Part shown: positions 1-5,787 of the stretch, one piece after another | Numbering within the stretch: position 1 is the first letter of the stretch | How the letters are laid out: every line of letters begins with the position of its first letter | Assembly: GCA_036375275.1 (NCBI GenBank) | Contig: DASUSF010000345.1 | Span: 1-9,047, forward strand | DNA: 9,047 nt | Source of the DNA: DASUSF01 sp036375275 | GTDB taxonomy: Bacteria; Pseudomonadota; Alphaproteobacteria; Geminicoccales; Geminicoccaceae | Direction of reading: 5' to 3' | Translations under genes and position numbers: made by a program | The notes under the pieces: model-generated | The model's database searches: none | The model's input: the letters and a program-made list of their open reading frames with translations, nothing else | Told to the model about the DNA's origin: nothing

Positions 1-933
1 GATCGGCCCCTCGCCCGGGACCGCCTGAGTTGCGAAACGGTGCAGCTCGCAGCGCGCGCAGGCGGACAGCTCCCGGTGCAACGCCGGCAGGCCGCCCGCC
101 GCGGGCCGGTTCGGGCCGGCGCGCGGGACCCAGCGCGCCGCCTTCACCGGGGGCAGGCTCGGCCCCGCCTCGACCATGCCCTCGACCCGCGCCTCCGCCG
201 CCCGGACCAGACCCCGGATCGCGCCGGCCTCCGGCAGGTTCCTCCAGTATTTCTTCGGCATCTCGGCGCGCATCGCCTGCACCTTGAGCCGCGCCGGGTT
301 GAAGATGTGCCCGTAGTAGGTCCGCCAGAGCGCCTCGAGCGCATCCCCGTCGGGCGCGGCCTTGCGGCTGGTCCCGGGCGCGAAGGCCAGGCGCGCGCCG
401 TCCCAGTGCACGGAGCGGCCCGGCGTCAGGATCGACCAGCGGAGCTGTGCGAAGCGGCGCTGGAAGAACGGCGCGTTCGCCTCGACGATGTGGTGGTCGG
501 GCTCGAACCAGGCGACGAACTGTTCCGGCTCCACGTCCGCCACCCGGCGGAAACGGACGAACGCCCGCATCTTGTGCATGTCGCGGCGCACCGCCTGCGC
601 CATCGTCCGGGCGCGGCGGACGTCGGGGTCGACCGCGACCTCGAGCAGCGCCCGCTCACCCTGGACGATCCGCCAGAGCAGCCGGTAGAGCAGCGCGAAG
701 CGCTCGCGCGAGGCGTGGCAGATCACCGTCTCCGCGAGGTCCGGAAACCCGCGCGGCACCCGGAGCTCGATCTCCCCGCCAGCTTCCAGCTGCCGGGTCG
801 CGTGCAGCTCGCGGGGTGCGGCGGCGTCGCGCCAGGCGATCTCGTCGGGCGGCAGCTTGGCCGCGAGCGCGGCCCCGGCCAGGCTCCGCCACGCCGCGAG
901 GTCGGCCGCCGCCGCGAGGGGGGCGTCGAACAT
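1..933 (-). CDS. DUF4130 - UdgX (uracil-DNA glycosylase-like) fusion protein, C-terminus cut by window edge
   Basis: Reading the minus strand from ATG 933 gives 311 codons in one open frame to base 1. Residues about 60-240 match DUF4130, the domain found beside or fused to UDG-like proteins: DMHKMRAFVRFR (118-129), FEPDHHIVEANAPFF (143-157) and LWRTYYGHIFNPARLK (202-217). After a Pro/Ala/Arg-rich linker (about 255-285) the UdgX domain begins: CARC (292-295) supplies two expected 4Fe-4S cysteines, followed by TQAVPGEGP (302-310), the start of UDG motif A. The rest of the glycosylase, including the KRRIH loop by which UdgX bonds covalently to the abasic site after taking out uracil, lies outside the window, so activity cannot be judged. 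The ATG overlaps the radical SAM stop by one base (TGATG), so the two are probably translationally coupled. The likely role is uracil or damaged-base recognition in DNA repair. Domain identity is firm; DUF4130 has no known reaction. Confidence 0.93.
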   Translation of the reverse strand, partial: MFDAPLAAAADLAAWRSLAGAALAAKLPPDEIAWRDAAAPRELHATRQLEAGGEIELRVPRGFPDLAETVICHASRERFALLYRLLWRIVQGERALLEVAVDPDVRRARTMAQAVRRDMHKMRAFVRFRRVADVEPEQFVAWFEPDHHIVEANAPFFQRRFAQLRWSILTPGRSVHWDGARLAFAPGTSRKAAPDGDALEALWRTYYGHIFNPARLKVQAMRAEMPKKYWRNLPEAGAIRGLVRAAEARVEGMVEAGPSLPPVKAARWVPRAGPNRPAAGGLPALHRELSACARCELHRFATQAVPGEGPI

Positions 934-2156
934 CAGATCAGCTGAAGCTGCTCGGGGGCGTAGCGCGCGCGGAGGTCGATCCGCTCGAGCAGCGCGCGGG
1001 CGCTGGCCGCTCCCTCGGCGCCCGCACCGACCAGGAACGGGCCGACCTTGGCGAGCGAGACGCCGAGCCGCCGGAGCTCGTCCAGGCGGATCCGACGGTG
1101 CCGGCGGATCTTGAGGATCCGCCCGACGCTCCGGACGCCGAGCCCGGGGACGCGGAGCAACTCCTCGCGCGAAGCGCGGTTGAGGTCGACCGGGAACCGG
1201 CCCCGGTTGGCCAGCGCCCAGGCGAGCTTCGGATCGACCGCGAGGTCGAGCTGCCCGCTGCCCGTGTCCGGCAGCAGGTCCGAAATCTCGAAGCCGTAGA
1301 AGCGGGACAGCCAGTCGGCCTGGTAGAGCCGGTGCTCGCGCATCAGCGGCGGCGCCTTGAGCGGCAGCTTGGACGAGCTGTCCGGGATCGGGCTGAACGC
1401 CGAATAGTAGACCCGCTTCAGGCCGTAGGACGCGTACAGGCTCGCGCTGGTGGTCAGGATCGAGCGGTCGTCCGCGCCGTCGGCGCCGACGATCATCTGG
1501 GTGCTCTGGCCCGCGGGGGCGAACCGTCCCGGCTGCTCGCCGGCCTTCGCCGCGTCGATCCGGAGCCGCGTCCCCGCCATCGCGCGGCGGATCGTCCCGA
1601 TCTTCTTCTCCGGCGCGAACGCCTCCAGGCCCTGGCTGGTCGGCAGCTCGATGTTGATGCTGACCCGGTCGGCGTAGCGGCCCGCCTCCTCGACCAGCTC
1701 CTCGGACGCGTCGGGGATGGTCTTGAGGTGGATGTAGCCCTTGAAGCCGTGCTCCTCGCGCAGCGTCCGCGCCACCCGGACCAGCTCCTCCATGGTGTGG
1801 TCCGGGCCCTGGATGATGCCGGAGCTGAGGAACAGGCCTTCGATGTAGTTCCGCTTGTAGAAGTCGAGGGTCAGGGTCACGACCTCCTCGACCGAGAACC
1901 GGGCGCGGCGGACGTTGGACGAGCGCCGGTTCACGCAGTACGCGCAGTCGAAGATGCAGAAGTTGGTCAGCAGGATCTTGAGCAGCGAGATGCAGCGGCC
2001 GTCGGGCGCGTAGGAGTGGCAGATGCCGCTGCCCTCGGTCGAGCCGAGGCCCCCGGCCCGGGAATCACGACGGGCGGTCCCGCTCGACGCGCACGAGGCG
2101 TCGTACTTCGCCGCGTCCGCGAGGATGGCGAGCTTGTCCACGAGGGTGTGCCGCAT
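933..2156 (-). CDS. Putative DNA modification/repair radical SAM protein (UdgX-linked family, TIGR03916-like)
   Basis: This 407-residue protein has the radical SAM cluster motif CIFDCAYC (C67, C71, C74; CX3CX2C), which binds the 4Fe-4S cluster that cleaves S-adenosylmethionine to a 5'-deoxyadenosyl radical. SSG (111-113) sits where radical SAM enzymes carry the GGE-like SAM-amine motif. A helix-hairpin-helix-like DNA-binding element follows at about 321-350 (NRASREELLRVPGLG). The N-terminus KLAILADAAKYDASC (8-22), plus C46 and C55 before the main motif, is typical of the family. Length agrees with the usual 400-420. The family is known from genomics to occur with DUF4130 and UDG-like proteins, as here, but its substrate is unknown; a radical-based change to a damaged or modified base is an inference. 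It is first in its operon. The start at 2156 fits the family N-terminus but has no Shine-Dalgarno; a LexA-type box ends 6 nt before it. Confidence 0.95.
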   Translation of the reverse strand: MRHTLVDKLAILADAAKYDASCASSGTARRDSRAGGLGSTEGSGICHSYAPDGRCISLLKILLTNFCIFDCAYCVNRRSSNVRRARFSVEEVVTLTLDFYKRNYIEGLFLSSGIIQGPDHTMEELVRVARTLREEHGFKGYIHLKTIPDASEELVEEAGRYADRVSINIELPTSQGLEAFAPEKKIGTIRRAMAGTRLRIDAAKAGEQPGRFAPAGQSTQMIVGADGADDRSILTTSASLYASYGLKRVYYSAFSPIPDSSSKLPLKAPPLMREHRLYQADWLSRFYGFEISDLLPDTGSGQLDLAVDPKLAWALANRGRFPVDLNRASREELLRVPGLGVRSVGRILKIRRHRRIRLDELRRLGVSLAKVGPFLVGAGAEGAASARALLERIDLRARYAPEQLQLI

Positions 2157-2162
2157 GACGAT

Positions 2163-2177
2163 GTTCTTGTTACGTTC
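2163..2177 (-). promoter_or_regulatory. LexA (SOS) box, alphaproteobacterial GTTC-N7-GTTC type
   Basis: The plus strand reads GTTCTTGTTACGTTC (minus strand GAACGTAACAAGAAC), a perfect match to the direct-repeat LexA box GTTC-N7-GTTC established for alphaproteobacteria. It lies 6 nt upstream of the radical SAM start and inside the candidate promoter, between its -35 and -10 and covering the -10. LexA bound there would block RNA polymerase, and DNA damage would release it. The match was read directly; LexA binding is inferred. Eight fixed bases arise often by chance in a genome, so the weight comes from its placement before a repair-type operon. Confidence 0.75.
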
Positions 2178-2191
2178 GACAACAAAGTCAA
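2163..2191 (-). promoter_or_regulatory. Candidate sigma-70-type promoter of the radical SAM-UdgX operon, probably leaderless
   Basis: On the minus strand TTGACT (2191-2186) is followed after exactly 17 bases by AAGAAC (2168-2163). The -35 matches TTGACA at 5 of 6 bases; the -10 is poor (3 of 6). Transcription would begin at or just before the ATG at 2156, which agrees with the absence of any ribosome binding site there and suggests a leaderless mRNA. The weak -10 overlaps the LexA box. Confidence 0.5.
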
Positions 2192-2211
2192 CCGGATGCC
2201 CGCCCGCCGCG

Positions 2212-2259
2212 ACAAACGGCGCTGCCGGATGACCCGGCGCATGCTACGCCGGCGCCGTT
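2212..2259 (-). terminator. Nested hairpin, possible terminator of the FGGY gene
   Basis: The arms 2215-2222 (AACGGCGC) and 2252-2259 (GCGCCGTT) are perfectly complementary over 8 bp and enclose a second 5-bp stem (2235-2239 with 2247-2251, loop 2240-2246). An alternative stem pairs 2224-2228 with 2234-2238. Read leftward, the structure follows the FGGY stop by about 110 nt and is followed by TTTGT, a poor U tract. It lies just upstream of the SOS promoter, so it could insulate that operon from read-through. The remainder of 2260-2370 shows nothing recognisable. Confidence 0.4.
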
Positions 2260-2370
2260 CGATACGACGCGGAGGGCGGACTGGATGGCGCCGCAGCGGG
2301 CATCCGGGGCGGAGCCGGTCCCGGTCTCGTCGACCTCGCGCAAGGCTGCCGAAGGCCGTGGACGCCGCCG

Positions 2371-3762
2371 TCAGGACCTCCGCCAGCGCTCGAAGACGCC
2401 GCGATAGAGCTCGACCAGGGCGGGGTCGGGCGCGGCTGGCGGCGCGAGGAAGGGGGTGATCCAGGCATCGGCGCCGGCCTCAAGGTCCGATACCTCGTGG
2501 ATCGCGCGCGCCGCATGCAGCGCCGCCCCGACGGTGGCGGGCGCCGAACGGTGGAGCTCCCGGGTCGCCGCGCCGAGGCAGGCAGGGATGATCGCGCGCG
2601 CCGGCGCGCGGGCGACGATGCTGCCGGCGAGCCGGATCTCCCGAGGAGGCCCGCCCTCCGCCTCGAGCCCGGCACGGGCAGCGAAGCCGATCCCTTCGTA
2701 GATCGCCCGGGCGAGATCGCCGATCATCGACGCCTCGCCAAGCCCGTTCAGCATCCACGGTCCGGCGCCGCCCGCGGGACCACCGCGCACGTCGTGCGTG
2801 CCGGGCCTGGCCGCGCCGGCACGCTCGTCGATCAGGGTCTGCAGCTCGCCGCGGGTCAGCCCGATCAGCCCGCCGGCAGCGAACAGATCCTCCGCCAGCC
2901 CGACCAGCCAGTCGAGCGCCGCGCCGCCGATGCCGCCCGCGATCAGCCGGCGCTCCTCGAGGTCGGGCCCGAGGCGGACGTACCCGCCGGCCGCGACACC
3001 CGGCTCGGGCGGGCGGACCAGCCAGGCATCGTCATCGAGGACCGCGACCGCGGCCTCGAACCCCGCCTCCGCCGCGCCTGCCGCGGCCGCCGCGACGAGC
3101 GGCGCCGGCGGTGCCAGGACCACCGGCGTCTCGTCCCGGAGCCCGGTCATCGCGGCCGCCGCGGCGCACATCCCGAGCGTCTGCCGCGGCGAGACCGCAG
3201 GCGGCAGGAGGTGGTCCAGCGCGTGCGGGCCGGCGCCGGGCGCGGCGTCCTCGAAGCCCAGAGCCGCATCGACCGTGCCCCGGGTCGGCCGGCCGGTCAG
3301 GCAGGCGTGGATCCAGCCCTTGACGTCGAGCGCCAGCGCCGCGTGATCGAGGTCGCCCCGCCGGTCGCGGAGCAGAGCGGCGAGGAGGTTCGACGTGCAC
3401 GGCACGCCCGGGTCCCGGCCGGTCGATGCACCCCAGCCGCGCCGGTCGAGCGGCGAGATCACCGGCGCCAGCGGCTCGCGGTCCTCGTCGATCAGGCAGA
3501 GCCCGCCCGAGGCGCCGGTCAGGCCGAGCGCGACCGTCCGGCGACCCAGATCCGGGACCGCCGCCGCAAGCTCGTGGATCACCCGGACCGCCGTCTGCCA
3601 GGCGCGGACCGGGTCCAGCTCGACCCGTCCCGAGCCGAGCGGCCTGGCGTGCAGCGGGCGCCGGGCCGCGCCGAGCTCCCGCCCGGCAGGATCGAAGCCG
3701 GTGGCTCGGATCTCACGTGCGCCGACCTCGAGGCCGATGATCACGTCGCTTGGCCGGCCCAT
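2371..3762 (-). CDS. Divergent FGGY-family carbohydrate kinase homologue, probably catalytically impaired
   Basis: This 463-residue protein has the FGGY layout: an N-terminal actin-like domain (about 7-240) opening with IIGLEVGAREIRATGFD, a middle pattern KGWIHACLTGRPTRGTVDAA (148-167) as in sugar kinases, and a C-terminal domain (about 255-440) with AIYEGIGFAARAGLEA (353-368) and LAGSIVARAPARAIIPACLG (378-397). FGGY kinases phosphorylate sugars or polyols with ATP. Several usual residues are missing: the first phosphate-loop Asp is Glu (E12), the GGGDQ-like loop holding the catalytic Asp reads APPAPL (217-222), and the following GTS element reads DDDAW (243-247). It is therefore probably a pseudokinase or has altered chemistry; I cannot name a substrate. 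Length is a little below the usual 480-520. A purine-rich AGAGG lies 9 nt before the ATG. It is divergent from the HAD gene; no partner on its own strand is visible. Confidence 0.82.
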   Translation of the reverse strand: MGRPSDVIIGLEVGAREIRATGFDPAGRELGAARRPLHARPLGSGRVELDPVRAWQTAVRVIHELAAAVPDLGRRTVALGLTGASGGLCLIDEDREPLAPVISPLDRRGWGASTGRDPGVPCTSNLLAALLRDRRGDLDHAALALDVKGWIHACLTGRPTRGTVDAALGFEDAAPGAGPHALDHLLPPAVSPRQTLGMCAAAAAMTGLRDETPVVLAPPAPLVAAAAAGAAEAGFEAAVAVLDDDAWLVRPPEPGVAAGGYVRLGPDLEERRLIAGGIGGAALDWLVGLAEDLFAAGGLIGLTRGELQTLIDERAGAARPGTHDVRGGPAGGAGPWMLNGLGEASMIGDLARAIYEGIGFAARAGLEAEGGPPREIRLAGSIVARAPARAIIPACLGAATRELHRSAPATVGAALHAARAIHEVSDLEAGADAWITPFLAPPAAPDPALVELYRGVFERWRRS

Positions 3763-3960
3763 GCTCCGGAGCCTCTACCAGAACGGCAACCGCCGGAGCT
3801 TCATGCAGCTTTCAGGCGAGAAAGGCAATCCGATTTCGCCCGCTCGGGCACCACGTGGCGTCGATGTCGAGGCCGATCGCGAGCGGCAGCTCCTGCAGGT
3901 CGGCGCCTCCTCACGTGCGGTCGATGCTGCCACGCCGCAATGCCGACGCCAGCTCGACGA

Positions 3961-3989
3961 TTGACGGACCGCACCCCCGCCTGTATCGG
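3961..3989 (+). promoter_or_regulatory. Candidate promoter for the HAD-nucleosidase operon
   Basis: TTGACG (3961-3966) is followed after 17 bases by TATCGG (3984-3989), a good -35 with a half-matching -10. Transcription would start near 3996, about 20 nt before the ATG at 4016. It sits in the 253-bp divergent spacer 3763-4015, where I see no convincing promoter for the leftward FGGY gene. Confidence 0.35.
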
Positions 3990-4015
3990 CCCCGGAACGG
4001 ATTGCCGGGCGCACC

Positions 4016-4915
4016 ATGCCGAAACCCGAGCTCATCGACGGCCTCGTCGAGATTCAAGACCGGTTCGACGGCCTGATCGTCGACCAGTGGGGCGTGCTGC
4101 ACGACGGCACCGCCTTCTATGCCGCGGCCCTCGAGGCGCTGGAGCGGCTGCGCGCGGCGGGCAAGCGGATCGTGCTGCTCAGCAACTCGGGGCGGCGGCT
4201 CGCCTTCAACCGGCACCGGCTGGCCCGGATGGGGCTGCCGGATGGCCTGGTCGAGCAGGTGGTCACCTCGGGCGAGGTGGCGTGGTCGATGCTCCGCGCG
4301 CGTGACGACGAGCCCTTCCGCTCGCTCGGCCGGCGCTGCTTCCTCTGGACCGAGGGTGAGGACCGCGGGATCCTCGACGACCTCGCGCTGACGACGGTCG
4401 ACGCCCCGGCGGAGGCCGACTTCGTGCTCCTCGCGGGTCTGCCGCAGGGGCTCCGCCCCGACGATCTGCGCCCCGATCTCGAGGCCGCGCGCGCCCGCGA
4501 CCTGATGATGATCTGCTGCAACCCCGACCGGATCGTGGTCACCGCGTTCGGGGTGATCCCGGCGACCGGCTCGGTGGCCGCGCTGTACGAGGAGCTCGGC
4601 GGGCGGGTCCACTACGTCGGCAAGCCGCACCCCCTGGTCTACCGGATCTGCCTCGGCGCGCTCCGGCCGATCCCGAAGGAGCGGATCCTCGCGGTCGGCG
4701 ACTCCCTCGAGCACGACATCGCGGGCGGTGCCGCCGCGGGGCTCGGCACGGTGATGATCACGAGCGGCATCCACGCCGCCGAGATCGATCCCGATGCCGA
4801 CGAGCCGGCGCTGCGCGCGGCCCTGGATCGCCTGAGCGCGGCGCACGGGGCCGGCCCCGACTTCGTCCTGCCGCGGTTCATCTGGACGGGCCCGGCATGC
4901 GGAGGGCGACGGTGA
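4016..4915 (+). CDS. HAD superfamily class IIA hydrolase (TIGR01459-like)
   Basis: This 299-residue cytosolic protein carries all four HAD motifs. Motif I is DQWGVLHDG with nucleophile D23; motif II is LLSNSGRR (S56/S58); motif III is the lysine in YVGKPHP (K203); motif IV is VGDSLEHD (D229, D234). The cap between motifs II and III is of the class IIA (NagD-like) type. The usual second Asp of the DxD motif, the general acid in phosphatases, is Trp (D-Q-W). As I recall, D-x-W is the norm in the mainly alphaproteobacterial TIGR01459 group, so this is a family trait rather than decay. The substrate is unknown; a phosphorylated sugar or nucleotide is a guess. The stop overlaps the next gene's GTG start (GTGA), so its job may be linked to the nucleosidase. 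No clear Shine-Dalgarno precedes the ATG. Confidence 0.92.
   Translation: MPKPELIDGLVEIQDRFDGLIVDQWGVLHDGTAFYAAALEALERLRAAGKRIVLLSNSGRRLAFNRHRLARMGLPDGLVEQVVTSGEVAWSMLRARDDEPFRSLGRRCFLWTEGEDRGILDDLALTTVDAPAEADFVLLAGLPQGLRPDDLRPDLEAARARDLMMICCNPDRIVVTAFGVIPATGSVAALYEELGGRVHYVGKPHPLVYRICLGALRPIPKERILAVGDSLEHDIAGGAAAGLGTVMITSGIHAAEIDPDADEPALRAALDRLSAAHGAGPDFVLPRFIWTGPACGGRR
4901..4906 (+). promoter_or_regulatory. Shine-Dalgarno site that decides the nucleosidase start
   Basis: GGAGGG lies 5 nt before GTG 4912 and within the last codons of the HAD gene. It supports re-initiation at the GTGA overlap and argues against ATG 4897, which has no comparable site. Confidence 0.7.
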
Positions 4916-5667
4916 CGGTCGGCATCATCGCGGCGATTCCCCAGGAGCTGCAGCACCTGCGCGAGGTGCTGGCGCACGATCGGGTGAGCGAGACCGGCGG
5001 CTTCCGCTTCGACCACGGCACGCTCGACGGCATCGAGGTGGTGGTCGCCGAGGCGGGGATCGGCAAGGTCAACAGCGCCATGGTCGCGACCCTTCTGGCG
5101 AGCCGGTTCGGCGCCGATCCGCTGGTCTTCAGCGGCGTCGCCGGCGGACTCGACCCGGACCTCGCGATCGGCGACCTGGTGGTCGGGGAGCGCGCCATCC
5201 AGCACGACGCGGGCGTGATCGAGGACCAGCGGCTGCAGGTCTACCAGGCCGGCCACGTCCCCTTCTTCAACCCGACCGACCGGCTCGGCTACGCCCTCGA
5301 TCCCGAACTGCTCGAGGCGGCGCGCCGGGCGCTCGCCGGGCTCGAGCTCGCGCCGCTCTCGTCCCGGGCGGGCGGGGTTGGGCGGCCGCCCCGGATCGTG
5401 TTCGGAACCATTCTCGCCGGCGACCAGTACATCCACTGCGAAGCCGCACGCGAACGGCTGTATCGGGATTTCACGGCCCATGCGGTTGCCATGGAGGGGG
5501 GCGCCGTGGCACAGGTGGCCGAGCGGCTGGGGGTCCGCTGGCTCGAGATCCGGGCCCTGTCGGATCTCGCGGGTCGGGATTCGCGGATCGACTTTGCTGC
5601 GTTCGTCGACGAGGTGGCGGCGAGCTCCTTCGCCGCCCTGAAGCGCCTTCTGCCCACCGTCGCCTGA
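4912..5667 (+). CDS. mtnN: 5'-methylthioadenosine/S-adenosylhomocysteine nucleosidase
   Basis: This enzyme hydrolyses the N-glycosidic bond of methylthioadenosine and S-adenosylhomocysteine, releasing adenine for salvage; related enzymes also act on 5'-deoxyadenosine. From GTG 4912 the protein has 251 residues. The N-terminus TVGIIAAIPQEL carries the catalytic Glu (E12). SGVAGGLDP is the nucleoside-phosphorylase-fold loop, AVAMEGGAVAQVAERLG contains the ribose-binding MEG element, and RALSDLAG holds the catalytic Asp, as in E. coli Mtn. It is somewhat longer than the roughly 230 residues of the E. coli enzyme, mainly through extra residues in the middle (about 100-160). I chose GTG 4912 over ATG 4897 because GGAGGG (4901-4906) lies 5 nt before it and GTGA gives a 4-nt overlap with the HAD stop; the ATG start would place that site inside the gene. 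Exact nucleoside preference is uncertain. Confidence 0.9.
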   Translation: MTVGIIAAIPQELQHLREVLAHDRVSETGGFRFDHGTLDGIEVVVAEAGIGKVNSAMVATLLASRFGADPLVFSGVAGGLDPDLAIGDLVVGERAIQHDAGVIEDQRLQVYQAGHVPFFNPTDRLGYALDPELLEAARRALAGLELAPLSSRAGGVGRPPRIVFGTILAGDQYIHCEAARERLYRDFTAHAVAMEGGAVAQVAERLGVRWLEIRALSDLAGRDSRIDFAAFVDEVAASSFAALKRLLPTVA

Positions 5668-5787
5668 GGCGGATCGGCGGAGAAAACGGCCGGGGAGAGC
5701 GTGACCCGCTTCAGGTCAGCGCGGCGTCGCGCCCGGCGGATCGAGGTCGAGGTCCGCTGATCCGGCAAGTGAGCAAGCCTGGGGATC
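5668..5787 (+). other. Intergenic spacer with small inverted repeats
   Basis: Between the nucleosidase and the glycoside hydrolase gene lie three short dyads: TGACC/GGTCA (5702-5706 with 5714-5718), GCGCG/CGCGC (5719-5723 with 5728-5732) and CGGATC/GATCCG (5737-5742 with 5759-5764). None has a T tract, so none is a convincing terminator, and I see no clear promoter. The downstream gene may be read through from the HAD operon. Confidence 0.3.

Noticed and set aside
447..2459. 670-codon open frame on the plus strand
   Set aside because: It is antisense to the radical SAM and UdgX-fusion genes, is low-complexity Arg/Ala/Pro-rich, and shows no domain; GC-rich DNA gives such shadows.
2497..4305. 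602-codon open frame on the plus strand
   Set aside because: It is antisense to the FGGY gene and runs out of frame into the HAD gene, with Arg-rich composition and no motif.
3911..4846. 311-codon open frame on the minus strand
   Set aside because: It is antisense to the HAD gene, which has all four catalytic motifs; the minus frame has none.
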